Counted from the first letter of the stretch, positions 1 to 10,295 are shown. The stretch: 64,000 bases of DNA from Dendrolimus kikuchii (GCA_019925095.2 CM034394.1:22926272-22990271), one strand, 5' to 3'. The notes: generated from the letters alone by a model not told the origin. Program-made: numbers and translations.

Positions 1-200
1 GTAACACCACACATCCATCTCAGCATTCTCATCTCAGCTGATTGGAGACGTTTGTGGGTTATCACTTTAGTGGCCCAACATTCGGACCCATATAGCCTGA
101 CTGGTCGTATGACAGATTTATATATTTGACGTTTTACTTTCAGTGGCATTAATTTGTCGCATGTCTGTCTCCACTATCTCCACCTGTCTCTACTTTATAT
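1..200 (-). pseudogene. RTE-like LINE reverse transcriptase fragment, C-terminal side
   Basis: Reading the minus strand gives PVRLYGSECWATK followed by HKRLQSAEMRMLRWMCGV. This is the conserved block just after the reverse transcriptase palm of RTE-clade non-LTR retrotransposons (compare TLTYGCESWVWK and VEMRALRKICGV in the intact RTE at 48.6 kb). The match is clearest over about the first 106 bases; beyond that the frame decays and contains stops. The fragment runs off the left edge of the window, so its true extent is unknown. It belongs to a different, older RTE family than the intact copy. Confidence 0.8.
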
Positions 201-235
201 TCCATCCTTTCTAACCTATCCTGAAGGTTGGCAAC

Positions 236-341
236 GTTGGTTTCGCCTCTGCTGTTGCAAACGTCTATAGGCGTCGGTAATCACTTTCCATCAGGTGGAC
301 CGTCTGCTTGTTTGCCAGCTTCGCAATAAAAAAAAAATAGT
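236..341 (+). repeat. SINE-like repeat, 5'-truncated copy
   Basis: Only the last ~100 bases of the family are present: the GTTGCAAACGTCTATAGGCG block, the CTTTCCATCAGGTGGACCGT block, and a 3' end of GCAATAAAAAAAAAA. It inserts directly next to the RTE relic at the window start. Confidence 0.8.
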
Positions 342-344
342 ACA

Positions 345-755
345 ACTAGCAATTGCCCGCGACTTTGTCCACGTTGGACAGGTAACAAGGATTACAGTTA
401 TTTTGCTAAATATAAAATCGTAGGTAATTTTCACCAGGGTAATGGATTTTTTGGTATGGAAATACATTAATCCCAGAAATTCCCATAAAAACTCCGGGTA
501 AATAAAGTTACTAAAAGTATACACAACTATAATTGTTTTTTTAGTGGTCAGTGAAAATTTCGTATCAAAGTGAAGAAACTTTCAACACGGCCAATTTAAA
601 CCTCTCCCAAGAAAATTCCCGAAAGATTCTTGGGATATAAAGTACCGCAGATTTTAAATTCGGGAATTTACTATTGATCAGTGAAGGCCGCATCGAAATC
701 GGCCCAGTAGTTTTTACGTGAATTCCGAACAAACACAAAAAATGTAAGAAACAAA
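345..755 (+). repeat. Dispersed repeat beginning GCCCGCGACTTTGTCC
   Basis: The segment starts ACTAGCAATTGCCCGCGACT and ends near CGAAATCGGCCCAGTAGTTT then GAACAAACACAAAA. A second diverged copy with the same two ends is present near 23.4 kb. This is an abundant lepidopteran interspersed repeat with no coding capacity; its class (RTE-mobilised SINE or other) cannot be decided from two copies. Confidence 0.6.
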
Positions 756-795
756 AGACTACATACACACTACAATTTTGTAATATTGTATTGTA

Positions 796-1069
796 CTATC
801 CGTGCAGGAACGGAGAAAGAATGCAATTTTTTACAATGCCGTAAGAGGCGACTAAAAACAACCCACAGACAGGTGGTAGGGTATCGACTGGATGGCGAAC
901 ACCCCTGGTCTAGAGTATGCCACCATAACAACCTTGTGACCAGGTTCCAGATTCCCTTAAGAGAGCAGCAGTGCATTTGTAGCACCTTTGGTGTTGCAAA
1001 TGTCTATAGGCGATGGTCACCGCTTTTCATGAAGTGGGCCGTCTGCCTATCTGCTGAACTCCAGCAATC
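796..1069 (+). repeat. SINE-like repeat, near full length
   Basis: Begins at the family start CTATCCGTGCAGGAACGG and ends CTGAACTCCAGCAATC. It lacks part of the middle (the TTGAGTTGTGTTCCGGC block) and has several indels. An open frame through it (VTRFQIPLREQQCICSTFG then VANVYRRW) is the shared family frame, not a host gene. Confidence 0.85.
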
Positions 1070-1392
1070 TATATATATAAAAGAAATTCGTGTTAGTTAC
1101 ACTATTTGTAACTCAAGAATGACTTTACCGATTTGGCTGAAAATTGGTGGAGAGGTAGCCTAGAATCAGGAGACGGACATAGGATACTATTTATCCCATT
1201 GGAACCGGTAGGTGGCGCTGAGATCGGGTTCTAGAATCCTCCTAATCACCTGAAGCGATTTTGTTTTTGTGTGTTTGAGTGGGTCCCCGGATGGTTTAAA
1301 TCCACAATTAGAACCGGTAGGTGGCGCTGGGATTGGGTCCCAGATTTTTTATTTTTTCAGAGCAGGACAACGTCTGCCAGGGCCGCTAGTAA
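1070..1392 (-). repeat. Interspersed repeat with GGTAGGTGGCGCTG motif
   Basis: On the minus strand this starts TTACTAGCGGCCCTGGCAGA, carries the motif CAGCGCCACCTACCGGTTC twice, and ends in a TATATATAGA-like tail. A longer plus-strand copy lies at 28.4-29.1 kb and partial copies occur near 7.6, 21.0 and 25.7 kb. Non-coding; probably a non-autonomous retroelement. Confidence 0.65.
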
Positions 1393-1903
1393 AAAGTAGA
1401 AAAATATTATAGATAAAAATATAGCTACAATACCTTGCTTGTTTATTTGGTTAGAACCCTTTATGTAAGGGAAGTTATTATGAAATATATATAGCGCTCT
1501 GCACCATCAAAGCCTACAAACAATCCTAACTTCACAAAAAAACGCAACAAGAACATAAAGAACTCGCTTTCTTTACAATATTTTGTTCTTTCTATTCCTT
1601 CGTCGTCGACGCTGTTTTATGCTTCATAAAAATTTACTAGATACTTATCTTTCTGCTTATTCCGTATATCAGCATTCTATTAGTCTCATTGTAGCCGTAT
1701 TTTTAGGGTTCAGTTGCGAAAGAATTATTTAACTTTTACAGTTAATTATAACTACATGCAATGGTATTTTTTTGAAGTGAAACTTCTTTAGAATCGTTCT
1801 GATTTGAAACTCGATGAAACGAAAAAGAGACACTAAAAAGAGATAATATACAAGTTTATATGGCAGTAGAATACCTCATAAATGTTGTAACATTTCTACC
1901 GAT
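1393..1903. other. AT-rich stretch, no feature seen
   Basis: No open frame, repeat copy or structured RNA is recognisable here. Base composition is strongly AT-rich, as expected for lepidopteran intergenic or intronic DNA. Confidence 0.6.
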
Positions 1904-1907
1904 ATAT

Positions 1908-2419
1908 TGTTACATACCGACAAAGAAATGTGCACACCTGCCGGTCGTAAAAGCGCGGTTTATTGCCTTCCGGATTTAGGAATCCTTTTGTTTACTTTGT
2001 GTTTAGATTTTTTAATTAATAAAAACATGCTATTGTTTTTCTACTTCTCTTATGGCCGTCATTAGTGTCGAACTAATCCTTATTGTTATTGTTTTCAGCT
2101 TTGTTGGCCGTTCCCAGGTGTGCAAATTACATTTTCTTGGAAGAACCCAGCCCACGAGCTTCCATTGTGTATTGTATAGTTTATTATAAAACAATGCCCG
2201 AACACAGGGGTGAGGCAGTCAAGCGACGATTACGATACAAGTAAGACGTAGATTCGACAAGCGATATAGTGACGGACTTCTCGCGTGTTATTGAATCGTG
2301 CAGTATTGTACTAGTAGTGTCTAGTTATATTTGTACCTATGTTATACGTGTTTATGTAGTTCTAATAAATTCTATAGTAATTCCAAGGGCATTTTAATTC
2401 GAGTCCCACACTCGTAAAA
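1908..2419 (+). mobile_element. Solo LTR, ATAT family (copy 1)
   Basis: Starts TGTTACATACCGAC and ends CACTCGTAAAA, a decayed form of the family end CTCGTAACA. It is flanked on both sides by ATAT, a 4-bp target duplication. Inside it has the family landmarks in sense order: the TTTGTTTACTTTGTGTTTA block, a TATA-like TTATAAAAC, and AATAAA about 50 bases before the end. No internal retrotransposon region follows, so this is a solo LTR. Confidence 0.8.
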
Positions 2420-2423
2420 ATAT

Positions 2424-3080
2424 GAATATAGGTGAAACATTCAAGTAATACATTATAGGAAGAAACTAACCCAGGCTTTGCCTAATTTAGATGTTAGTTT
2501 TCACTAATTTTATTGATTATTTTTAGTTTTTCCTAATTGTTAATTAGATTTAACCTATTTTAATGTAATAGCACTATAAAGCACTTTCTGTTATCGTTGT
2601 AACAATTTATTAATATGTACCTATTATAATATTTCAAGCTTTCATTAAACTTATTAAGCTACATGCAGAACCGCACGAATAATGACGCGTCTCAACCACT
2701 CGACATTTTATTAGTGCTATCCGTGCCTGAGGCAGTACCTCCTCTATATTCGCTATATAAAACCGCAACGATGTCTGTTTGTCAGTTACTTAATCACACA
2801 GAAAAGGTTCATAAATTTACTTGAGTTGACTAGAACAGTTTTAGCCGAGATTACAATCTGTATTTTGTAGTCTGAAAAGCAATTGACCTAATATTAGTTA
2901 ATGAGATACATCTTTAGAAGTATCTGTAAGTATATTCACTTCTTCTACTACTACTATTCACCACAAAAAAATCGGGGGCGCTAATTTAGATCAGCGGATT
3001 TCAAAAATACAGCTTTTATAATTTTTATACATATCTGCTAAACTGCTAAAGCATCACGTAAAAGCTACTGAATAGTTTCA
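2424..3080. other. Intergenic AT-rich stretch
   Basis: No gene is supported. A slightly GC-richer patch around 2,690-2,840 (CGCTATATAAAACCGCAACG then TGTCTGTTTGTCAG) looks like the border of another dispersed repeat, but only this one copy is present, so it cannot be classified. Confidence 0.5.
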
Positions 3081-3083
3081 ATT

Positions 3084-3180
3084 GTCATAAGCGTCCTACT
3101 GCTGGGCTTGGACCTCTCAATTCCTTAGGGAGAAGGGCACTAGCCGCTCTTGTCCAGGCCAAGTTTGGCACATCGGTTAT
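3084..3180. repeat. LINE-derived fragment with GTCCTACTGCTGGGC motif
   Basis: The string GCGTCCTACTGCTGGGCTTG followed by CCTCTCAATTCCTTAGGGAG matches the familiar lepidopteran LINE-tail motif that reads as 'compiling on the other strand' of CCAGCAGTGGAC-type tails. It is short, with no open frame. Confidence 0.45.
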
Positions 3181-3246
3181 CTTGATTTGTAGATTTCATC
3201 ACGATTTTTTCACTGTTAGTACAAAGTAATTGTAACAATATTATTA

Positions 3247-3771
3247 CGTATAATACAGGTACAAATATAACCGAACACAACAAATCCAAACGTAATGCAG
3301 AAAGTCACAATTCAATAGAACGCACAAAGTCCATCACTATTAGATTCCCGAATGTATACACGTCACGCTTGTATTATAGTTGTAGCTCAACTGACCCCTC
3401 TCTCAATCAGGCCGTCGCTTTATACTTCACTAATGCAAATGTGCCCGCCCGGCAACGTCGACACCATTTCCTAGAATTAGCTTGTAATTGTAATCCGCAA
3501 CACCTGACTAATGATGCTCCTGACCGAGTACAATAGGACAATAGGCTGTTCTCCACAATAACTAGAAACGTATGCCAATAAATAAGTGAACAAAGGAAGA
3601 CGATCATAAAAGGATTACAATTAGTTCAAATGGCGACAGGTAATAAAATGTGTTTTTACAGATCTACATACATACATACATACATAACTTCACGCCAGTT
3701 CCCTTGCGGGGTAGGCACGAATAACAGATCTGTGCGTCGAATTTATGTTTGTCGGGGCCTAAGTTGTAACA
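3247..3771 (-). mobile_element. Solo LTR, ATAT family (copy 2), interrupted
   Basis: The copy carries CGTATAATACAGGTACAAAT, the block around CCGTCGCTTTATACT (TATA region on the minus strand) and ends GTTGTAACA. The side that should hold TGTTACGA and the poly(A) signal is missing, so it is truncated by about 65 bases. A 58-bp RTE 3' end is inserted within it. Confidence 0.75.
3666..3723 (-). mobile_element. RTE 3'-end micro-insertion (58 bp)
   Basis: On the minus strand it reads GTGCCTACCCCGCAAGGGAA, then CTGGCGTGAAGTTATG and an (ATGT)n tail, identical in plan to the last bases of the full RTE at 51.75-51.81 kb. It is flanked by a perfect 8-bp target duplication ACAGATCT (3658-3665 and 3724-3731), so it is a genuine, extremely 5'-truncated retrotransposition event inside an LTR. 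Confidence 0.9.
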
Positions 3772-3871
3772 CTATTTATTAAGCTTATTGAGAGCGATGT
3801 ACTACTTTGATACAATTTTTACATCCTTTATGAAGAACAATAAATATATCAGTAAATTCCTAACAGTACAA

Positions 3872-4113
3872 CAAGCCGGGTGGTAGGGCATTTGCCCGAC
3901 TAGATGGCTACCAACCCTGATCTAAAATATGTCGCCATAACAACCTTGAGTTGTATTCCGGCATTAGTGACCAGGTTCCAGTGTACCTTAAGAGAGCAGC
4001 AGCGCATTTGTAGCATCTTTACTGTTGAAAATATCCGTAGGCGATGGTAACCGCTTTCCATCGAGTGGGTCGTCTGCCTGTCTGCTGATCTCCTGCAATA
4101 AAAAAAAAAAAAA
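3872..4113 (+). repeat. SINE-like repeat, 5'-truncated
   Basis: Begins in the middle of the family at CCGGGTGGTAGGGCATTTGC and continues to CTGATCTCCTGCAATAAAAA with a long A tract. Confidence 0.85.
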
Positions 4114-4783
4114 ATAATAATAATAATAGTATTTTATTTTTGATGTATTTTATAAAAGAGTAATATTATTTATTTTTTTATAAAAAAATGTCTACTTTTT
4201 ATATATTTAAAAAAAAATTAAAATTTTTGAAAATAAATGGATATAAGATATAATAATAAAAAAAAACAAATGCACAAATATTCATTTAGAAAACAATGTC
4301 AGTTGGTTTAGAAAGTGCACAATTGTATTATCTTCAATTATGTACAACAGTTGCTAGATTTGGAAATTGCACAATTTTATTGTCTTCGTTTATGTACTTT
4401 GTGATATTTGGCACGGCTTTCGTATCTTATAACGATCTCCTCTAAGGGTTATACGGTTATACGTTCGGATCCCGTGTGGGCCAAAACTTAATTAAACTTT
4501 TAATGAGTCACGCGATATATCGTATTTTATTAAACCGTCAAAGAACAAGTTTTGGTAGTATAAATAACAACAATTTTGATAGATATATAAAGAGATAACA
4601 CTTTATTATACATCAATACAAACATGAACTTAAAGACTGAAATAATATCTAATTATGTAGGAAGACAACCCCAGGAATGCATTGAAATGATAATGGCGAT
4701 GGTGGTATATATAACATATAGTACAAACTACTTACTTTTTAATAATAAATACATATATTTTATATGCAAAAATTGTATATATT
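4114..4783. other. AT-rich stretch with a short tandem duplication
   Basis: Very AT-rich and without a gene. Two imperfect copies of a ~40-base unit (TTAGAAAGTGCACAATTGTA and TTGGAAATTGCACAATTTTA) follow one another near 4,308 and 4,369, each ending in a ...TTATGTAC block. The open frame at 4,624 runs into the neighbouring SINE and is not a gene. Confidence 0.55.
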
Positions 4784-5018
4784 TTTTTTTTTATTGCAGG
4801 AGATCAGCAGACAGGCAGACGGCCCACTTGACGGAAAGCGGTTTCCATCGCCTATGAACATTTGCAACACCAAAGGTGCTACAAATGCGCTGTTGCTCTC
4901 TTAAGGGACACTGGAACCTGTTCACTAATGCCGGAACACAACTCAAGGTTGTTATGGCGACATACTTTAGACCAGGGGTGGTAGCCATCCAGTCGGGCAA
5001 ATGCCCTACCACCTGGCA
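4784..5018 (-). repeat. SINE-like repeat, 5'-truncated
   Basis: The poly(A) end is at the left (T-rich run, then ATTGCAGGAGATCAGCAGAC) and the element stops at CCTACCACCTGG, missing the first ~75 bases of the family. Confidence 0.85.
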
Positions 5019-5099
5019 AATTATTATATTAAATTAATATACATATCCACAAAATATATAAATGTTTATAGATGAATTTAAATACCAAATATCAACGAG

Positions 5100-6062
5100 A
5101 GATAGTATGTTATGTCGGTAGCGATTTTGCTTGTCTGATAGCAACAGGCAGCGCGTTCCAAAGCTGTATAGTCTTAACGGTAAAATAATTGTTGTAGAAA
5201 GTTGAGTTATACGTTCTACTAAAATTAAACTAAACACCCCTTGTTCAGTTTAAGTTTAGTAGAAGGGTGGGAATTATGAGAGCACAAAATAAATTCAAAT
5301 CGTTTTTTAAGGTCATCAGGAGTGCTCGGGACAAATAAAATACTATAGAGAAAAGAAAGAACGTGAATATTCCGGTGAAAACTAATTGGCAACCACTTGA
5401 GTTTTTTTTTGGAATTTAGAGACATGGTCATACTTGTGTAGGCACAATATACATAAAAAAATACAAAAATTTTGGAGGCGATCAAGTTTATTTAGTTGTT
5501 CTTGGGTAAAATTTAGATAGCTGGCGTCAGCATAACCAAGGGTAGGAAGTAATAAGGACTCTGCTAGCTTAATTTTGGTGGTAGTGGGTAAGAAATTCCT
5601 CAACCTTCGAAGGGATCTGGATGAGAGATATAGCCGCTGACTTACTTCGGTGATGATTTTACTTTATTACTAAAAAGAATAACTGTCCTGTCAAAAGTTA
5701 TGCTAGGTATGGTACTCAAGTTGACCTTATTCAGCATTCGTGAGCTACATATGATGATGACTTGGGTCTTAATAGGGTTCGTCGTATAATTTTGGATTTA
5801 ACTTTCGACGGACGTATATTGTAAGAAAGGTAGACAAATCATGATATAAAAAGCATCCGCCAAGGACTGCCTATATTTGAAGACGTGAAAAGGTGACGAG
5901 ACCATTATTAACTCAAGAAGAGAAAGAGTTGAATTAGGAAAACAATTCGTTGCATTCAGAAGAAGAACTAAAGTTTCTAAAGACGATGACCGATGGTCCC
6001 GTTTCAAAAGGAAAGTATTGAAGTCACCCATGGTAATGGTATGAGTGAACGAAGTTCAGATG
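5100..6062 (-). pseudogene. Jockey/CR1-like LINE relic: endonuclease joined to RT C-terminus
   Basis: Read on the minus strand, the segment first gives an endonuclease piece with MGDFNTFLLKRDHR (the GDFN active-site block) and LLELIMVSSPFHVFKY. It then passes directly into the region after the reverse transcriptase palm: RRLRNFLPTTTKIKLAESLL, LPTLGYADASYLN, LKWLPISFHRNIHVLSF and finally QLWNALPVAIRQAKSLP. Frames change several times, so it is dead. The whole RT palm, including the YxDD box, is missing between the two parts, implying an internal deletion. Function in life would be target-primed reverse transcription of its own RNA. A sister fragment of the same family with RLWNELPVTVRQAKSL lies at 53.2 kb. 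Confidence 0.85.
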
Positions 6063-6164
6063 CTTTCTATGAGTGTTTCATAGAAAGAAAAGTAATTGAT
6101 ACGACGGAAGAGGTATAAAAGATACCAAGTAGAATTTTAGTATGAGGTCTTAGATAGATACAAT

Positions 6165-6775
6165 AAACAGCCGATTTTTTATTTACTTATATGATATTTG
6201 CGGGGATGACAGCTGTAATCTTAACAACAAAGGTACATAGATAAACAAAGATGAGCTATTGGCAAGCATCCACAAAATAAAAATAAAATTTATTTCATTC
6301 TTTAAAAAAAAAAGTTTGAGTTCATATTTTGTTGCAATGAAGTCGATGCCAGTCTATCGCAATCGCGTGTCCTATCTGTCATAATTTATTCGAAACTTTA
6401 TTCAATAATGTTTCTGTCAAACTTTGATTGCAACGCTAATATTGTCCAAAATTAATTCAGAACATTACGGAACGAACATTTTGGTTGATAAAATAAACTG
6501 GGTTTCAAATCATTATTGAATATTGGATCAATATTTATTTAGCACTTAGTGTTTTGATATTTGGATAACCAAGCATTAAATTGAAATCAAATAGTAGAAT
6601 TAATTTAGTTTGTCTGAATACTAGTGCAAATTATTCAATTATTAAAAAAATAATTAACATCATACAAATTAAACATTGAAATGTAAACTAAACACAGTAT
6701 AGAGATTTAGGCATACGCAAAATCTCTAGCGTTGCTCTACTAGCTTTTCTTTCTTCTGCCTACAGCACTAGCCTA
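6165..6775. other. No feature seen
   Basis: AT-rich sequence without a plausible gene or a repeat that recurs in the window. Confidence 0.55.
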
Positions 6776-7250
6776 TTATTTAAAAAAAATGCAACAATGG
6801 AATAATGGCAATATGGCCTGTCCTGGTGAAGACATTCCCACGACCCTGAATTGGCAACGATGCTGGGATGAATCCATTTGTAGAGGATTAAACACAGAAC
6901 GTTTAAATTCAACTACCTCTACAGGACGTGCCGGCATACTTGCCGTTTCCCGTAAAGAGTCTGGTTTCTGGCTCCAAGATCCCCCCTCCCCAAATATAGG
7001 TACATTGATGGATAATACTTCCTTTTCTTTAGCTATAAACCTGCGCTTGGGTTCTCGCATATGTGCACCACACACATGCATCTGTTGAACAGAGGTAGTC
7101 AACCCAGGATACCACGGTCTTTCTTACCACCGCAGTGCCGGCAGATGGTCACGCCACGCCGCTTTGAATGATGTCTTACGGAGAGCGCTTGCCATCGCTA
7201 ACGTATCTGCTTTATTGAGGCCGATGGTAGGCATCCTGACGGAATGACTC
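6776..7250 (-). other. GC-richer open stretch of unknown origin
   Basis: Both strands are open for about 100 codons. On the minus strand an upstream frame reads [20 protein letters not shown] then [16 protein letters not shown] and stops; after a shift it continues with QQMHVCGAHMREPKRRF and further to the left end. The composition contrasts with the AT-rich flanks, suggesting either a decayed transposon coding region or an old exon. I do not recognise the family and assign no function. Confidence 0.3.
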
Positions 7251-8145
7251 TAAACAAACAAAGAGACATTAGAATGCGACCTAATTATTCCTTTTTACCT
7301 TTGTGTGTCAGAACCTTAAATGTATGTAAGGAGGAATGGAGAAAACGGGATGTAAAAAGTCAGAAAAAGGAGGTTTTATATATTTATTGAATTGGATTTT
7401 TATACAATTTATTCATTGTTACAAATTTATGATTAAATTGAGGCCAGAAAATTGTCTATGAACAAATAGTAACAGGCATTCTTGAAAATCTGAATAAGAA
7501 ATCTTCATTCATCAATATTTATATATATATTTTGTGTTCGTGTGTGTTCAAATGTATTTGAGAATGATTTAGATTCACAATAAGACTCGGTAGGTGGTTC
7601 TGAACTCGGTTTCTAGATTTTTATTAAATCCCTAAAACTTCGTATCCTAAAATACCTACTAAGTTAATACTGAAAAGGCTTTTTAATTTTACCAAATGGC
7701 TTTAACATTTACATACAAAAAGCCTCATAAAATCAAATCTTCATTTCTCGTTATCAGTCGAAGAATTCCTGTACAACTTAGCTTAAAAATTCAAATGAAA
7801 TAACTTCGTATACATTTGCGAGAGCAAGCCTTAAGCGGCTTATTCCACATTATCACATTCGGATGGTTAATCCAGTGCAAATGAACCGCGAGGTGTTGCT
7901 GGCTGCTATCCAGAAAGCTTGCCAAGTGTCCACACCAATTATTACCAAAGATATATTTCATATTTTATTTAAACTTTGTATAAAAGTAAAGTTTTTAAAT
8001 GTTGGCTGCTAGAGATTTTTCCGCGGCTTTGTTCCCCTGGTTACGTCAGGTTAAAAAGTATAAAATATTTAATATCGGTATATATGGGTTATAATTAAAA
8101 TTACAATATATTATATATTAAATAATTACAAAGTATATATCGCCC
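7251..8145. other. Intergenic stretch with small repeat fragments
   Basis: Around 7,550-7,625 the minus strand carries a decayed copy of the GGTAGGTGGCGCTG repeat (here CGGTAGGTGGTTCTGAAC). Near 8,022 the string CCGCGGCTTTGTTCCCCTGG looks like the start of a GCCCGCGACTTCGTCC-type repeat. Nothing else is recognisable. Confidence 0.45.
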
Positions 8146-8148
8146 GTG

Positions 8149-8332
8149 CTCAGAAGGTTTGCCGATAGTCTCATGATATCACGCGTTGACGGTCAGTAGG
8201 GTTGATAAAAAAGGTTATATAAATATTTGTTACAATAAATTTATTATTTTATAATTATATACAATAATAGTAGGTAATACAATACAATAATAATAAGTTG
8301 TCATCGGCAAACCTTTTGCGCGCGGCTTATAT
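8149..8332. mobile_element. MITE family A, copy 1
   Basis: The ends are inverted repeats: the left end reads GTGCTCAGAAGGTTTGCCGA and the right end ATCGGCAAACCTTTTGCGCG. The interior is AT-rich with TCATGATATCACGCGTTGAC near the left end. It has no coding capacity, as expected for a non-autonomous DNA transposon. The outermost bases differ between the two ends (CCCGTGC versus GCCGCGCGC), as they do in copy 2. Confidence 0.75.
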
Positions 8333-8427
8333 ATTAATATTTCCTGAAATTCGATTGATACCCTAAGCTATTGAGCAATAAATACACATGGAAACAAAGT
8401 CACTTTCAAATATGTATATATATATAA

Positions 8428-8622
8428 GCCGCGCGCAGAAGCTTTGCCGATGACTACTTACTATTATTGTATTGTATTACTTACTATTATTGTATATACA
8501 TATGTAAAGTATATACAATAATAAATTTACTGCACAACTATTTATGTAACCTTTTTTGTGGACCCTTCTCACAATCGACGCGTGACATCATGAGACTATC
8601 GGCAAACCTTCTGCGCACGGGT
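8428..8622. mobile_element. MITE family A, copy 2 (inverted relative to copy 1)
   Basis: Left end GCCGCGCGCAGAAGCTTTGC and right end ACTATCGGCAAACCTTCTGC then GCACGGGTAGTA. The interior matches copy 1 in reverse orientation, including ACGCGTGACATCATGAGAC. The two copies face each other about 100 bp apart. Confidence 0.8.
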
Positions 8623-8934
8623 AGTAGGTATCCGTATAAAATAACACACAGAGTTTATTATTATTTATTTCAAGCGCAATTAGCTCTTCAAAAACTTTAG
8701 ATGTTTGATATTGTTCTGGAAAGTATTTCAAACAGTCTAATAAGTTTATTCCTTCTAATTATCTTAAGTTATTAAGAAACTAATAAGTAGTCTTAAAAAT
8801 ATACCTAATTAGAGTTTATAATAAAATATTACTTCTTTATATTGTGTTAATATTTGTGATAATTTGTTCCATTCTGATAATTTCACTTTTGATGTTAAAA
8901 GACAGATGATATACCTCTCTATTGTATCTAACTA
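8623..8934. other. No feature seen
   Basis: AT-rich linker between the MITE pair and the twin hairpins. No gene or recurrent repeat. Confidence 0.5.
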
Positions 8935-8966
8935 CTATTCTAATATTGTAGACAATATTAGAATAG
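8935..8966. repeat. Perfect inverted repeat, 15-bp arms
   Basis: Arms CTATTCTAATATTGT and ACAATATTAGAATAG are separated by two bases (AG). It sits three bases from a second, longer hairpin. Confidence 0.9.
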
Positions 8967-8969
8967 TTA

Positions 8970-9027
8970 TAAAATATACTTTTGCCTTCTTTCTCTAGTT
9001 ACAGAAAGAAGGCAAAAGTATATTTTA
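8970..9027. repeat. Perfect inverted repeat, 25-bp arms
   Basis: The arms (8970-8994 and 9003-9027) are perfectly complementary and enclose an 8-base loop CTAGTTAC. The core of each arm is CTTTTGCCTTCTTTCT or its complement. Recent origin by fold-back copying is likely because no mismatch has accumulated. Confidence 0.9.
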
Positions 9028-9049
9028 CTCACTGCTAGGTATCGTGACT

Positions 9050-9390
9050 TTGATGGCATTGAATAATTTATTTCTTCCATGCATCTGCTTTTTTTCCATC
9101 GAGATCGGTTTTCAACAAGCTGAGGGGCTAAATTTGATATGTCCTCTTGCTCAGCAATCTCGTCAATGTACCTATTTGGAGATTCTAGTACGAGGTCTCT
9201 TGCCTTCTTAGTTCCACAAATCTCTTCATACTGTCTGAGTTATTTCTGGCTATGTGGCCCAACTATTTCATTATCCGTTGTCGGTATACTGCCGATAACC
9301 TTTGGTGATCTTCATTATCGAGCTCTTCTAGTATGGAGATATTCATTCGGCGAGTTCTCCACGGAATTCTTCGTTTCCTTATATTCTAAA
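9050..9390 (-). pseudogene. LINE C-terminal relic (LGHIAR type)
   Basis: The minus strand reads LGHIARNNSDSMKRFVE, a decayed form of the LGHI.R.....I..GK.EG motif downstream of the RT in RTE/craft-type LINEs. It is followed after frame changes by LLKTDLDGKKADAWKK. There are in-frame stops and no intact domain. Confidence 0.6.
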
Positions 9391-9394
9391 AGAT

Positions 9395-10214
9395 ATTGAA
9401 TAATTTGAATACCCAAATATTATAGCAATATATAAAAACTAGTTCTAACATTAAATGGGTAGTAAAATAAAATAAACACAAAACGAAATTCAAAAAATAT
9501 TTTTAAAAATTCGTAAAGGCTTGGATTTGGTGCAGTTAAATTTAAAATGTGGTCAAATCCGCATTGCGTCGGGGCACCCAAACTACTTCCGCAAGTTTTT
9601 TCAAAACTGACCACTGTCTTTGAACAACAAAGCTACGTGTCGCCAAAGAGTTGCTAAAGTATAAATGTCTAAATATATTATTAATTGTGTCTACTATTAA
9701 ACTACTAGGGATAGTTTATATTTTAGAAATTATAACGCTAAAATATTTACTTATTATCAAGACTCGTCATTACATAGTGGAGGAATAAATATTATTTTAA
9801 GCAACCCTTTGAACAAGGAGGCTGGATTATTATTTAAGTTCCTTATTAAAATATTTAAAAATAGAGTTAGTTACAGTTAAGTTTAAAATTATATTTAAGT
9901 TTATTTAATATATTAAAAAATGTAAATTTGCCATCACCTATGAGGCTGATATCGTCATTGATGACGAAAATTATCAAACGTCTAAACAAAAATTTCTGTC
10001 CTTCAATTACATACATTACACACGGTGGTGACGTGACACCTTTGGTTTTTAGTAAATTCACTACATGACAATGTAAAGGCATGTAAACACACTTAATTTA
10101 ACACCTTAAAATGTATGGACATAGTTGCCAAGACATGATTACACAGACTACTATAGTCTTTGAGAAAAATGACTACATGTATTATCTAAAAAAATGGACG
10201 CGACAATTTTATAA
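9395..10214. other. Intergenic stretch, no gene supported
   Basis: Two 64-71 codon minus-strand frames occur by chance in AT-rich sequence. No recurrent repeat or structured element seen. Confidence 0.5.
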
Positions 10215-10226
10215 AGGTTTAGTTTT

Positions 10227-10292
10227 TGGTTGTGGTGCCGTCTTGGGGAGGCCTACGTCCAGCAGTGGACTGCGAATGGCTGATGACGATTA
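10227..10292 (+). repeat. LINE 3'-end fragment (GGAGGCCTACGTCCAGCAGTGGAC)
   Basis: GTCTTGGGGAGGCCTACGTC followed by CAGCAGTGGACTGCGAATGG and TGATGACGATT is the common lepidopteran RTE-type LINE tail. Only the tail is present; the ORF running into it has no preserved coding. Confidence 0.65.
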
Positions 10293-10295
10293 GTT

